NCBI RefSeq assembly: GCF_000153325.1
Contig: NZ_CH724146.1
Location: forward strand, 91,435-155,434
Direction: 5' to 3'
DNA length: 64,000 bases
Origin: Photobacterium sp. SKA34
Lineage (GTDB): Bacteria; Pseudomonadota; Gammaproteobacteria; Enterobacterales; Vibrionaceae
In this document: positions 1 to 12,082 of the stretch, one piece after another
How positions within the stretch are numbered: the first letter of the stretch is position 1
Layout of the letters: each line of letters begins with the position of its first letter
The notes under the pieces: generated by a model
Seen by the model: only the letters and a program-made list of their open reading frames with translations
What the model was told of the DNA's origin: nothing
Database searches by the model: none
Position numbers and translations under genes: made by a program

Positions 1-320
1 AAGACATCCTTTGCCATCGTTACTTCGTTTTCTAGTAGCCACTCCCAATCGCCTTCCTCTTTTGCAATCTCTATGACTAAGTCATATAGATTGATCTCAA
101 GCACTTTTACCTGAGCATCTATTAGGTAGTTCTTTATCTGTCGAATCAATAAATTGATATCATTTTGAAGCGCAGGATCAAAAGGGCAGATATGGAAAGG
201 GATATCACCATTTAACCCTTCCATTTTGATAAATGGATCACTTGCAAGCACATCCGTTAAGTGTGCATAGGCATCTTTGAGGCTTGATTTAGTTAAAACG
301 CTATTGAATTTTCCTGCCAT
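1..320 (-). CDS. brxB: BrxB-like protein (DUF1788), 5' part only
   Basis: An ATG at 320 opens a frame that runs without a stop off the window edge (106 codons seen), so it is a partial gene. The translation contains the stretch VLEINLYDLVIEI and an upstream FHICPFDP segment, both typical of the DUF1788 family, the BrxB component of BREX phage-defence systems. The biochemical role of BrxB is not settled; it is a core gene in BREX loci next to brxA. It starts 1 bp after the stop of the upstream brxA, which suggests translational coupling. The family call rests on remembered sequence patterns; the rest of the gene and the expected brxC, pglX and pglZ would lie left of the window. Confidence 0.75.
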   Translation of the reverse strand, partial: MAGKFNSVLTKSSLKDAYAHLTDVLASDPFIKMEGLNGDIPFHICPFDPALQNDINLLIRQIKNYLIDAQVKVLEINLYDLVIEIAKEEGDWEWLLENEVTMAKDV

Positions 321-321
321 T

Positions 322-912
322 TTAGCTGTAGTCCCCAGGATATATTCTTAAGAAATCTGCATTAGTTTGCTTGATAAGCTCTTGAAGTTGCGCAGAGACG
401 TGTTGATGTAGAATCTCTTTATCCTCATTGACTAAGCCGCACTCAGCAAGCATCTTGAACATAGTTTGCTGAGCTTTATATCTTGACTGTTGAGTAATGC
501 TGTCTAAATTACTATGCCATTCAGCTTTTGCGTTAAAAAATGCAACATAATCTTCAGGGTAGAGATGAAGCCGACTTTTGTTGAAATGCTCACATAAGAC
601 CTCAACAGCAAATTGATATGTGAACAGGTATTCACGACAAATAGCTAGCCAAACTAGGTGCTTCGCATCTAAGTCTGACGTAGTCATTAACAACAGCTCA
701 TCATCAGTTAAATTCTTCAGACGCTTAGAGACTTCGCCATATATGGTTTTAGATGTGCTCTCAGTCCGAGCTTGCAATAGATTATTCGTTAGCACTTCGT
801 CACGAACCAACTGCCAGTCTTTTAGTTGAGTATATTGCTCTGCAACGACTCTACTTTCATGAATTAACGCAGGCCTTAGCGTAAGAGATAACTTGTATTT
901 AGAATTACTCAT
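322..912 (-). CDS. brxA: BrxA family protein (DUF1819), BREX phage defence
   Basis: A 196-residue protein matching DUF1819 (BrxA): an N-terminal SxKYKLSLT segment, the NLLQARTEST motif near residue 45, and YPEDYVAFFNAKAEWH near residue 125. BrxA proteins are about 200 residues, small helical and DNA-binding, and are the usual first core gene of BREX operons. I chose the ATG at 912 because a GAGGGG ribosome site lies just upstream and the protein then begins like the family; a longer frame from 948 adds 12 unrelated residues. The start overlaps the end of the small HTH gene by 8 bp, and brxB follows after 1 bp, so the three form one operon. Cytoplasmic, no membrane segments. Confidence 0.82.
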   Translation of the reverse strand: MSNSKYKLSLTLRPALIHESRVVAEQYTQLKDWQLVRDEVLTNNLLQARTESTSKTIYGEVSKRLKNLTDDELLLMTTSDLDAKHLVWLAICREYLFTYQFAVEVLCEHFNKSRLHLYPEDYVAFFNAKAEWHSNLDSITQQSRYKAQQTMFKMLAECGLVNEDKEILHQHVSAQLQELIKQTNADFLRIYPGDYS

Positions 913-1105
913 TTGAAGTCCCCTCAGATGGCTCGGAGGCACTTCCATTTCTAACCCAGCTATCTACCTCATCGACCTTAAATTTCCAAAACCGACCAAC
1001 CTTATGCGCAGGCAAGCCTTTCTTTTCTCGCCAGGCGTAGATGGTGTCTTTACTCACACCAAGGTGAGTTGCAATCTCTTCTACTGAAAGCCATCTTTGG
1101 GTCAT
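905..1105 (-). CDS. Small excisionase/AlpA-type helix-turn-helix protein, first gene of the BREX operon
   Basis: A 66-residue protein made almost entirely of a winged helix-turn-helix of the MerR/excisionase (HTH_17) kind: WLSVEEIATHLGVSKDTIYAW, then the wing KVGRFWKFKVDEVDSW. Proteins of this kind act as recombination directionality factors or small transcription regulators. Its stop overlaps the brxA start by 8 bp, so it is co-translated with the defence genes. That context favours a BREX regulator over an excisionase, and the element moves by a Tn7-type transposase, which needs no excisionase. Acidic Ser-rich C-terminal tail. Regulation target not visible. Confidence 0.7.
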   Translation of the reverse strand: MTQRWLSVEEIATHLGVSKDTIYAWREKKGLPAHKVGRFWKFKVDEVDSWVRNGSASEPSEGTSNE

Positions 1106-1248
1106 CTAAAAACCATACTCAAATTCAATTAAAACTATGCTGCAATATGACATGTTTAGCTTAAAGTGTACATCGGATTGAGTAGGGTTTAGACGGATTA
1201 GACATGATCTAAGTCATAATAAGGAATACAAATATAGGTAGGTCTTTA

Positions 1249-2814
1249 CTATCGCTTTTCTTTGAGCAAACTTTGATATTTCATTAATGCTCTAGGCAGT
1301 TTGTGCTTTTTCTTCGTTAACCAACCATGACCTCCTAGCAGCTTATCGAGCTGCGTTCTTGATAACTGGTTTTGGTGTTGCTGCATGATTGAACATATTT
1401 CAGCCACCAATAGTTTATCACGCTGGTGCCAATCAACTCTCCCTACATGCTGTGTTTGAGTAGCAACAGGAAGTACACTTTCAAGCCATTGATGTTCATG
1501 AATGTACAACCAATAAAATGCCGCTTCATTAATGCTTTTAACCTCTTGTCGGCAAGCCTTAGGATTAGAAGCAATAAACCGTATTATTTGACAGCAATAT
1601 CTACGCCGTAAAGATTCAACTTTACATTGTTTTCGCCACTCAACAAGACCCGCAGTCGTAGAGATAATTAGCTCTACACTGCCAGTAGAAATATCATGGA
1701 GCTTAGCTAAAACATCTCGATGAAAGCCTTTTCTAGCCCATTTAATTATCGAATTCTTGATATTCAGGGTGATTTTCTTGGGCTTTAAGTTAACAGGGAT
1801 ATTGTTTTTCAAAGCGATACTTTTCACATAGCATCTGCTTTTATCAATTTCTCTGCTTACCGCTGCCATTGATAACCCTGATCTCAATAAATCACAGCAA
1901 TGGTCTTCTTTGTTTATAGGGGCATTAACGTTCATGATTCGAGTTTCAGGTTCATCATCGTGTTTACTGCGAGACAAATAGAACTCAAATAGGAGGTGCT
2001 TAAATGGGTGTTGAGGATATTGACCAGAAAGCAGGGATGAAACAAAGCGATAATCTTCAGGTGTTCTAAGTGATAAATCAGACTGCGTGGGAAATAACTC
2101 TTCAGATATTTCAAACAACTCCTTAGCTATCTTTTTCCGTTTGACTCGACCACTTAGTGTTAAACCACCATTGATCCTGAGCTTTTTAAGGTAAGTGTCA
2201 CTAATAGTGACAACGCTTTGTTTCTTAGATTGTAAGCTTCTAATTTTATTTAATGAGAACTTTGAGAACTCCCTCGCAAGCTCATTACAATAAATAGGCT
2301 CGACTCTGATATCAGGAAGTAAGACGCCACTTGCGTGGCTACGATCTAAGAGCTCATTGTGTACCAACCAAGTGCGATGTACCGAGCAAGCTTCAACACC
2401 AGGGATTTGATGAGCTAGGTGCCAGTAGGCTACACCAAAATTATATACATCATCTTTAGCGCACAAAGCGCAGTGCTTTACAGATAATCGTTCTTTGCCG
2501 CGAAAGGTAGAAAGTTGGCTCGCTCTTAGTATGTCATTTGTATTGGTCGTTACATTTTCAAGAATGGTTCGATATTGCGGCAAGTAATAGGAAAATAACG
2601 GACGCAGAGTTTGATTAGATTGAAGTACTTCTGGCGATTCTTCGGAGAATTGACCAGTAATGTGCAAATTGGATGTAAGGTAAGGATGAATAGCACCTCT
2701 CCCGTCGCCCACAAGTTTTTGCAAGGCTTGCTCAAGGGGAAGCTCACTAATAGCTAAATAACGACATATACGGCTAAATAGAGATTCATCAGCTAGTGCT
2801 GTAGGCAGCTGCAT
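1249..2814 (-). CDS. tnsD: TnsD-type TniQ target-selection protein
   Basis: 521 residues, close to Tn7 TnsD (508) and much longer than the short TniQ of CRISPR-associated transposons. The N-terminal TniQ domain holds a CCCH zinc site: C115, C118, C143 and H146. Two HTH-like stretches follow (about residues 310-335 and 365-395), consistent with sequence-specific DNA binding. In Tn7, TnsD binds the 3' end of glmS and recruits TnsC and TnsAB to insert downstream; here the target would be the 3' end of yhiN, 3 bp from the transposon terminus. It is downstream of tnsC by about 32 bp and looks intact, although its partner TnsC is truncated. Confidence 0.88.
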   Translation of the reverse strand: MQLPTALADESLFSRICRYLAISELPLEQALQKLVGDGRGAIHPYLTSNLHITGQFSEESPEVLQSNQTLRPLFSYYLPQYRTILENVTTNTNDILRASQLSTFRGKERLSVKHCALCAKDDVYNFGVAYWHLAHQIPGVEACSVHRTWLVHNELLDRSHASGVLLPDIRVEPIYCNELAREFSKFSLNKIRSLQSKKQSVVTISDTYLKKLRINGGLTLSGRVKRKKIAKELFEISEELFPTQSDLSLRTPEDYRFVSSLLSGQYPQHPFKHLLFEFYLSRSKHDDEPETRIMNVNAPINKEDHCCDLLRSGLSMAAVSREIDKSRCYVKSIALKNNIPVNLKPKKITLNIKNSIIKWARKGFHRDVLAKLHDISTGSVELIISTTAGLVEWRKQCKVESLRRRYCCQIIRFIASNPKACRQEVKSINEAAFYWLYIHEHQWLESVLPVATQTQHVGRVDWHQRDKLLVAEICSIMQQHQNQLSRTQLDKLLGGHGWLTKKKHKLPRALMKYQSLLKEKR

Positions 2815-2846
2815 GATGAATCTCCAGTTTAGATAAGCCCTATTAA

Positions 2847-3764
2847 TTAACTATAGGCTAATTCTGAGAGTGGATCGTCAAGAACGATATTTCTAGACCT
2901 TAGATAACTCATCGGGTCCTCTAATCCAGCTGCTTGTTGGAACAGATCAGGATCATTAATTCGGCTTTTTAGGTCAACGGCGTCAACTAACTCAATAAGC
3001 TTAGAAGCAAACTCAGGGTGCTGTGGTTTAGTTATATCCCCCGTTTTATCGATAGTTTTTACCTCTGGACTTTCTGTGGTTCGAGCACTACGTTTCCTCC
3101 CCTTGGGTAGCAAAGTAGCCGCTTTAAGCTCATTAACTTCTTTAGTTTGTTTTGAAAGGCCACACGCAGCAGCATTACCTGCTTCTAATGTTGCCGAAGT
3201 AATACGCTCATCATCAGCGCCAATAACTAACCGTTGCGCTTCTCGGAAGGTACGGCTCGCCATATCAATATTACCCACCGAAAGTGTATGAAGAGCATCG
3301 TTAAGTTCTTTCGTCAGCTTTGTATACACACTCGTCCATTGATATTGCCAAAGCTGATCTACAAACGTATTCCATGAATCACTTTCACGCTCTAATACAG
3401 ACATAGTGTGGTGATACCCGCTTTCAGCTCGACGGGCTGCTTTTAGCTCTTTAATCAAAGATTTATCAAACGGAGGGTTTGCTACAAAGAAAAGAGGAAT
3501 ACCTAGTTTATTCATCAATCTATGTAGAAATTTTAGTAGATTGTTTTCTCCACCCGTTCGCTTGAACTGCAAATTCTGCATTTCATCAATAACCAGCATG
3601 CCTATAAAGCTTGATTTCATACACTGCTCAAGTTGTCGAATTAAAGCACCTATCGTTCCCGCAGGCTTCGTTTTTTCTCTATCAAGGGTAAGATCTAATG
3701 TTGAGAGGATCTCTTCACACAAGTCCCTTACGCTTGAGTGTAGTGGCATAGTGAATTTGGTCAC
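2847..3764 (-). pseudogene. tnsC: tnsC remnant lacking its N-terminus and Walker A (AAA+ transposition regulator)
   Basis: The open frame is 305 codons; the first eight plus part of the ninth are IS sequence, so only about 297 residues are TnsC-derived, against about 555 in Tn7 TnsC. The remnant begins SSVRDLCEEILSTLDL and keeps the Walker B strand FIGMLVIDEMQNL and the AAA+ segment LGIPLFFVANPPF. The Walker A (P-loop) that should precede it is missing. TnsC is the ATPase that couples target selection to TnsAB, so a protein without the P-loop is unlikely to work. A start codon within the IS could still allow the fragment to be made. There is no matching target duplication at the IS, so the missing DNA was deleted, not just split. 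Confidence 0.88.
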
Positions 3765-3810
3765 TTAGTTAGAGGTGATATCATCACTTCATACGTTAAC
3801 AGGTGACACT

Positions 3811-6793
<2,983 letters not shown>

Positions 6794-6807
<14 letters not shown>

Positions 6808-7621
6808 ATAAAGTGTCCTCCTGCTTTGCTGTTACATACTTAATATCAATAAGCCCTGATTCAGGGATATTAGTCGATAAATCCACATCGATAAATTTAT
6901 CGGCAATGAGGAAACGTACTAGTAATAAAGCGTCTTCATGAGATGTTATGTTTCTTGAGATTAGCTGGCTGCAGAGGTCTTCAACAAAGTATTGCCCAAC
7001 AGCCACGACAGAGAGAGCACAATGAATCTGGTCACAAGAAAAGCTTATCGGATTCTTACGAAACGGGAATGAAGCCCACTGAAGGTTGCTGCTTTGAACT
7101 CTCGTTAATTCATTGCCCGTAAAGTAGCTGAACTTAACATCAAGCAACTCCCAACAAACTCGCTCTATATCTATTTTCTCGAGTATACGTAAATCACCTG
7201 AATCATCTTCAGGTTTTACAGAGATTGCATGGTATATAGTGCCTTGAGGGGAGTCTATCGTGAGCAACTGATCTGTTGTCATAATAATCCGTTCTTTGGT
7301 AATTGGATGTTTTGGGTGTTCAACACCTAGGTTTTTCGCGACTTTTTGGGTGAGATTAAGGGGAAGAAGCGGAAATTGCTCTCTAATATCAACCACGCAG
7401 TTTAAAGACTCAGCTAGGAAGAAATGCTCACTTTCGATTGAAGACATCATATGGTGATCTCTTTGAGACTTCCTACCATAGATTAATGAGCGCGCACCTT
7501 TAGACTTTACATCAACAGTCCTAAGCCAAGGCTTATAATCTGAGCCTTGGCCGATTCCGTATTTATTCTTTAATGCTCGCTCAAAGTCTTTAAACGACTC
7601 TAGTTTACGCCCGCGTCCCAT
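6794..7621 (-). CDS. tnsA: TnsA endonuclease (5' strand cleavage)
   Basis: 275 residues from the ATG at 7621, compared with 273 in Tn7; a TTG two codons earlier is possible. TnsA is a restriction-enzyme-like nuclease that pairs with TnsB to cut the 5' strands, allowing cut-and-paste movement. Candidate catalytic residues are E63 or E65 (SSIESEHFF), D117 (MTTDQLL) and K136 (ISVKPEDD), at nearly the same spacing as E63, D114 and K132 of Tn7. The C-terminal half carries the TnsA_C domain expected to bind TnsC. It is the gene nearest the right end and overlaps tnsB, and it looks intact. Confidence 0.9.
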
Positions 7622-7671
7622 ACTCAATCCAATAAGTTTTACCTACACTAATCATAGTAAGCAGAGCCACT

Positions 7672-7750
7672 ACGGGCAAACTTTATTGTTTCAAAATGCT
7701 CTTATGGGCAAACTTTAGTGCTTACGGGCAAACTTTATTGTCTTTACACA
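7672..7750. repeat. Tn7-like right end with three TnsB-binding-type repeats
   Basis: Three copies of a 17-bp motif lie at 7672-7688 (ACGGGCAAACTTTATTG), 7704-7720 (ATGGGCAAACTTTAGTG) and 7724-7740 (identical to the first). The spacing is 32 bp and 20 bp. The outermost copy runs into the terminus TACACA at 7750. The motif core, read from the end as ACAATAAAGT, matches the Tn7 end sequence. This is the expected arrangement of TnsB sites. The promoter of the tns operon must also lie in or near this 130-bp stretch. Confidence 0.88.
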
Positions 7751-7753
7751 AAA

Positions 7754-8941
7754 TTAGGCATATTGCCCAGCAACATAACCAGAGCTCCATGCCCACTGGA
7801 AGTTATAGCCGCCTAACCAACCACTCACATCCATCACTTCACCGACAAAGAACAAGCCTTTCAACGTCTTAGTTTCCATGGTTTTGGAGGATAGTTCATC
7901 GGTATCAACACCGCCTAATGTCACTTCTGCTGTACGGTAACCTTCTGTACCATTTGGCGCGATCTGCCATTGGTGGAAATATTCACTCAGTAATGCCAGC
8001 TCTTTGTGATTAAGCTGCTTTAACGGTTTATCTTGTACATCCCCACGCTCAATCAGAGCCTCGATAAGACGCTTAGGTAGTAAGCGAGACAGTGAGTTCT
8101 TTAAGCTTTGGTTCGGGTGTGCTTCACGCATTTCACTTAACGTGTCAGCCAAGGTTAAATGCGGTAATAAATCTGCGGTGATCTTCTGACCCGGTTTCCA
8201 GTATGACGATACTTGTAAAATAACAGGACCTGATAAACCACGGTGAGTAAACAGTAAATTTTCTTTAAATGAAGTGCCATCCTCAGTTTCAACGACCGCT
8301 GGAACGGCAATACCAGACAGATCAGCCAATGCTTCTTTATCTTCTACATGTAAAGTAAACGGTACAAGGCCTGCTGTGGTTGGGAGCATTTTCAAACCAA
8401 ACTGTTCAGCAATTTGATAACCAAAAGGAGTTGCACCCAGTTTCGGCATCGATAAACCGCCGGTGGCAACCACCAGCGATTCACAGCTAACGGTGTCGGT
8501 ATTAAGGCCAAGAGTGAAGCCTGAATCGGTCTTTTCAATAGTATGAACATCGACTTGGTAACGCTGGGCGATGTTTGGCATATCACATTCAGACAACAGC
8601 ATTTGAACAATATCTTTTGCTGAATCTAGACAGAATAACTGACCATGATCACGCTCTTCATAATCAATCCCGTGTTGGCACACCATGCCAATAAAGTCCC
8701 ATTGGGTGTATTGAGATAGCGCAGATTTCACAAAGTGCGGATTACGACAAACAAAATTATTCGCGGCCACATCCATATTGGTAAAGTTACAACGACCGCC
8801 ACCCGAGATCAGGATTTTACGTCCCGGCTTCTTACCGTGATCAACCACCAATACAGAGCGACCACGCTTACCCGCTTCGGCTGCACACATCAGTCCTGCA
8901 GCACCCGCACCGATAATGACGACATCGTATTTATTTGCCAT
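7754..8941 (-). CDS. yhiN: YhiN/HI0933-family flavoprotein (NAD(P)/FAD-dependent oxidoreductase)
   Basis: 395 residues, the usual length. The N-terminal dinucleotide-binding motif is VVIIGAGAAGLMCAAEAGKRG. A GRKILISGGGRCNFTN signature follows near residue 42, and the C-terminal FAD contact is FFVGEVMDVSGWLGGYNFQWAWSSGYVAG. The physiological substrate is unknown. The gene is complete, and the Tn7-like element begins 3 bp beyond its TAA. From memory yhiN is one of the reported attachment sites of Tn7-like elements (Tn6230 group), and the highly conserved C-terminal GGYNFQWAWSSG coding segment is a plausible recognition site. Confidence 0.92.
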   Translation of the reverse strand: MANKYDVVIIGAGAAGLMCAAEAGKRGRSVLVVDHGKKPGRKILISGGGRCNFTNMDVAANNFVCRNPHFVKSALSQYTQWDFIGMVCQHGIDYEERDHGQLFCLDSAKDIVQMLLSECDMPNIAQRYQVDVHTIEKTDSGFTLGLNTDTVSCESLVVATGGLSMPKLGATPFGYQIAEQFGLKMLPTTAGLVPFTLHVEDKEALADLSGIAVPAVVETEDGTSFKENLLFTHRGLSGPVILQVSSYWKPGQKITADLLPHLTLADTLSEMREAHPNQSLKNSLSRLLPKRLIEALIERGDVQDKPLKQLNHKELALLSEYFHQWQIAPNGTEGYRTAEVTLGGVDTDELSSKTMETKTLKGLFFVGEVMDVSGWLGGYNFQWAWSSGYVAGQYA

Positions 8942-8984
8942 GAATTACTATCTGCCTTTCAAAAACACTAAGGGAAAAACGAAA

Positions 8985-9011
8985 AAAGGATGCTAGTCGC
9001 TAGCATCCTTT
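8985..9011 (-). terminator. Terminator behind the MscS-type gene
   Basis: A 12-bp perfect stem AAAGGATGCTAG/CTAGCATCCTTT with a 3-nt loop. On the minus strand it is followed by further T residues, so it fits termination of the mscS-like transcript before yhiN. Confidence 0.75.
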
Positions 9012-9086
9012 CTCTCTCGCGGCGGCTATTTTACCTACCTAATGGCGTAATACCAACCGTAATAATTTATCCTGATAGCAAACCGA

Positions 9087-10196
9087 TCAAGCTTGCTGAA
9101 TACGCTCAATAGAGACCAGTGCCGTAGATGCCGCTGCAGGCATATCTAATGTTGTGGTTGGGAAAGCAAAATCGGCCCTATGCGAATGCACAATCTCAAC
9201 AATTTTCAGCATCACATTCTGCTGTACGTCTTTGTACTTAGCCCACTCAACCGTTTTGGTAAAGGTGTATACCAAAATATTGAGTGACGACGCACCGTAA
9301 GTATCAAAGCTCACAATCAAGGTTTGTCGAGTATCGATATCTGGGTGGTTCTGTAGCATGGTTTTGATATCACGTACAACATCACCCACAACTGCAGCAT
9401 CACAATAACGTAAACCGACACTTTGCTTAATACGGCGGTTGAGCATGCGAGATGCATTTTCTACCACCACCGAGCTAAACACAGAGTTAGGCACATACAG
9501 TGGACGCTTATCAAAGGTGCGGATAATCGTCATACGGAAGCCAATTTTCTCTACCGTACCTTCAATTTGACGATCAGGACTGCGGATCCAGTCAACGACT
9601 TTAAAAGGACGATCAAAATATAACATCATGCCGCCAAAGAAATTTGCCAGCAGATCTTTCGCTGCCATACCGACAACTAAACCACCAACACCACCAAAGG
9701 TTAGTAGGCCTGATAAGCTCAAGCCTAGATTTTGCATCGCAATTAAACCGCCAAACACCATGACGATTAAACGTAAAATCTTCGATATCGCATTAACGGT
9801 TGTCGTATCACGCTGCGGTCGGTTTTCCAATATGGTCTGCTCCATATTGGAAATTAAACGAAATAGCGTCCAAATAATGGTCCAGATCAGCAACAGATGA
9901 CGAAGAGTCGATAATGATGTACTGGAATAAGTGCTCAAGTTATCAATTAATATGCCAATTGACAGCAAGCCTGGCCAAACCCAAATACATAGCGTAATAG
10001 GCGCACGGATTGCACTGATTAATGCATCATCCCAAATAAACTGGCTTTTTTCTGCCACCGTAGCTAAACGACGTGACAATAAGATCCATCCACCCCATAG
10101 CACCGAGCTCAACAATAACAGTAAGCCAATGTTATACATCCAATCGACAGATGCGCCCTTTTCTAACGACGACCACCAATATATGAACTTTTCCAT
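9087..10196 (-). CDS. MscS-family mechanosensitive ion channel
   Basis: 369 residues. Four or so hydrophobic segments (about residues 20-42, 65-85, 95-115, 135-160) precede the pore-lining TM3-like helix LLTFGGVGGLVVGMAAKDLLANFFGG, rich in Gly and Ala as in MscS. The beta domain (YFDRPFKVVDWIRSPD..GTVEKIGFRMTIIRTFDKRPLYVPNSVF) and the MscS C-terminal alpha/beta region follow. It is longer than MscS (286) and closer in layout to the YnaI/YbdG-type channels with extra N-terminal helices. Inner membrane; protects against hypo-osmotic shock. Single gene with its own terminator. Confidence 0.88.
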   Translation of the reverse strand: MEKFIYWWSSLEKGASVDWMYNIGLLLLLSSVLWGGWILLSRRLATVAEKSQFIWDDALISAIRAPITLCIWVWPGLLSIGILIDNLSTYSSTSLSTLRHLLLIWTIIWTLFRLISNMEQTILENRPQRDTTTVNAISKILRLIVMVFGGLIAMQNLGLSLSGLLTFGGVGGLVVGMAAKDLLANFFGGMMLYFDRPFKVVDWIRSPDRQIEGTVEKIGFRMTIIRTFDKRPLYVPNSVFSSVVVENASRMLNRRIKQSVGLRYCDAAVVGDVVRDIKTMLQNHPDIDTRQTLIVSFDTYGASSLNILVYTFTKTVEWAKYKDVQQNVMLKIVEIVHSHRADFAFPTTTLDMPAAASTALVSIERIQQA

Positions 10197-10345
10197 AACG
10201 TTTCTGTTTCTCTATGATTAGCGATACGCAAAAATAGGCTATCGATATAGCCTATCCGTCATATTATATTGGGATCATACTAAACATCAGACACGCGCAT
10301 AGCTAGCCTCAAGATAAGGTTCTTAGTACTCTGTCGAAAGAAGTG

Positions 10346-10681
10346 TTAGTAGCCAAGAAAGGCAACCGCAAAGATCGCGATAAAAAAAGTGATCATAAAG
10401 GTACTGGCGAGAACAAATAGCTTACGTACTTTAATACATTTAGCCATAAAGACCGGATCATGATGCTTTTTATATTGCTCACTGCGGATGTAATGAAATA
10501 AACGGATTTGTTTACTGACATTACCTTGAGAGGAGAAAAAACCGCGTCCATCCACTTGCTGATACAAAAGGGGATCACATTCTCGCATTACCACCAGCAA
10601 TGTTCTTAAGGTACTTATATAACGGAACGTATTAACAACTGCCACTAAAAAAAGTGCGAAAAGAAATGCATCACTACTCAT
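10346..10681 (-). CDS. uspB: Universal stress protein B
   Basis: 111 residues from the ATG at 10681, exactly the length of E. coli UspB. The conserved core is MRECDPLLYQQVDGRGFFSSQG, and hydrophobic segments at each end (about residues 4-24 and 88-110) mark it as an inner-membrane protein. The frame extends further upstream but the family start is at MSSDAFLFAL. In E. coli uspB is divergent from uspA and depends on RpoS; here ftnA lies between the two. It is implicated in stationary-phase and ethanol tolerance. Confidence 0.9.
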   Translation of the reverse strand: MSSDAFLFALFLVAVVNTFRYISTLRTLLVVMRECDPLLYQQVDGRGFFSSQGNVSKQIRLFHYIRSEQYKKHHDPVFMAKCIKVRKLFVLASTFMITFFIAIFAVAFLGY

Positions 10682-10723
10682 ATATATTCTCCCAAAAAAT
10701 GCGGTTCCACACGCCGGGAGATA

Positions 10724-10743
10724 AGGGAGCAAATTCGCTCCCT
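10724..10743 (-). terminator. Hairpin behind ftnA
   Basis: AGGGAGC/GCTCCCT stem with a 6-nt loop just after the ftnA stop. On the minus strand it is followed by TATC, not a long T run, so it may be a weak terminator or a processing hairpin. Confidence 0.45.
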
Positions 10744-10750
10744 ATCAATA

Positions 10751-11275
10751 TTAGGCTTGTGAATCCATAACAGATGTAGACTCTGCTTTTGCCATCGCGG
10801 ATAAATCTTTATCAATAAAGAATAGTGCCTTACCGTCTTCACCGACTAATTCAATTTTATCTAAAATGCCTTTAAATAATTTTTCTTCTTCATGTTGCTC
10901 TGATACATACCATTGCAAGAAGTTAAATGTTGAGTAATCTTGCGTAGTAAATGCAACATGAGCAAGCTCATTGATCTTCTTAGTAATTAATTGCTCGTGC
11001 TCGTAAGTTTCACGGAATACATCACCTAATGATGCGAATTCATGTTTTGGTGCCTCAATAGTACCAAGAATTGGCAAAGCACCTGTTTCGCTTACATAAG
11101 TAAACAAACGTTGCATATGTTCCATTTCTTCAACGGCATGAACACGTAAAAATTCAGCAGCACCTTCAAAACCTTTATCCTCACACCATGCACTCATCTG
11201 TAAGTATAGGTTTGAAGAGAAAAATTCTAAGTTGATTTGCTCGTTTAGGTTATCAACCATAGCCTTGGCTAACAT
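10751..11275 (-). CDS. ftnA: Non-haem ferritin
   Basis: 174 residues; bacterial ferritins are about 165-175. Ferroxidase ligands are visible in the four-helix bundle: E17 ([21 protein letters not shown]), the EExxH of [12 protein letters not shown] near residue 50, and the [14 protein letters not shown] segment near residue 126. It assembles as a 24-mer that oxidises Fe(II) and stores it as a mineral core in the cytoplasm. Divergent from uspA over a 250-bp AT-rich intergenic region that must hold both promoters. Confidence 0.93.
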   Translation of the reverse strand: MLAKAMVDNLNEQINLEFFSSNLYLQMSAWCEDKGFEGAAEFLRVHAVEEMEHMQRLFTYVSETGALPILGTIEAPKHEFASLGDVFRETYEHEQLITKKINELAHVAFTTQDYSTFNFLQWYVSEQHEEEKLFKGILDKIELVGEDGKALFFIDKDLSAMAKAESTSVMDSQA

Positions 11276-11529
11276 TGCACTACTCCTGTTTGTTTAAGTG
11301 TAATCAAGACATTGTCACTGTGCATTGTTTAGAATGCAACTAACGAAAAAAAATATAGAGATAATTCTCTTTATTTTTCATGAAATACGAAATCAATAGC
11401 AAAAACGCTTACTTGTTTTTGAAAAATAATTAACCACTAACTCCGCAATAAGATGCGACCAAATCGATATTTTTACCCCATACTCAATGCTAATATGAAT
11501 GATACCTAATGAATATGGAGTGTCAGTTA

Positions 11530-11952
11530 ATGGTCTATAAACATATCCTTGCCGCCATTGATTTATCAAACGATAGCGAAGTATTAGTCCATAAGGCTGC
11601 GCTATTAGCCAAAGCCCTCGATGCTAAATTATCTCTGATCCACATCGATGTTGATTACGCTGATTTATACACCGGACTCATTGATATTAATTTAGCAGAG
11701 ATGCATGAGCGCGCTGAAAATGATGCGCAAACACGACTTCACCAACTGGCACAAAAAACACAATATCCAGTGTCACATACCCTTGTCGGTAGTGGTGATC
11801 TGAGTGAAGAAATTTGTCATGCGATAAAAAACATGAATATTGATTTAGTGATTTGTGGTCATCATCAAGATTTCTGGAGCAAAATACTATCGTCAACTCG
11901 CCAGCTACTAAGCCGTACGCCTGTTGATTTATTAATGGTTCCACTGAAATAA
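11530..11952 (+). CDS. uspA: Universal stress protein A
   Basis: 140 residues beginning MVYKHILAAIDLSNDSEVLVHKA, very like E. coli UspA. The ATG at 11530 is preceded by an ATGGAG ribosome site 8 nt upstream; the frame extends 7 codons further but without a site. Cytoplasmic dimeric stress protein of the UspA subgroup; the loop GHHQDFWSKILSSTRQLL resembles that of UspA, which does not bind ATP. Divergent from ftnA. Confidence 0.92.
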   Translation: MVYKHILAAIDLSNDSEVLVHKAALLAKALDAKLSLIHIDVDYADLYTGLIDINLAEMHERAENDAQTRLHQLAQKTQYPVSHTLVGSGDLSEEICHAIKNMNIDLVICGHHQDFWSKILSSTRQLLSRTPVDLLMVPLK

Positions 11953-12082
11953 TCTAGCTATAACCTCTCTTAATCCAGCAGCCAATACCGTTGGCTGCTG
12001 CTCATACCTGTTATTTTCTACTCTATATTTTTCATAGGCGACAAGATTAACTTTCGTTACACTAATATCCTTAATTCTCTAT

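Noticed and set aside
322..948. Longer brxA start at 948
   Set aside because: The extra 12 codons overlap the HTH gene deeply, match nothing in the family and lack a ribosome site; the ATG at 912 has GAGGGG upstream.
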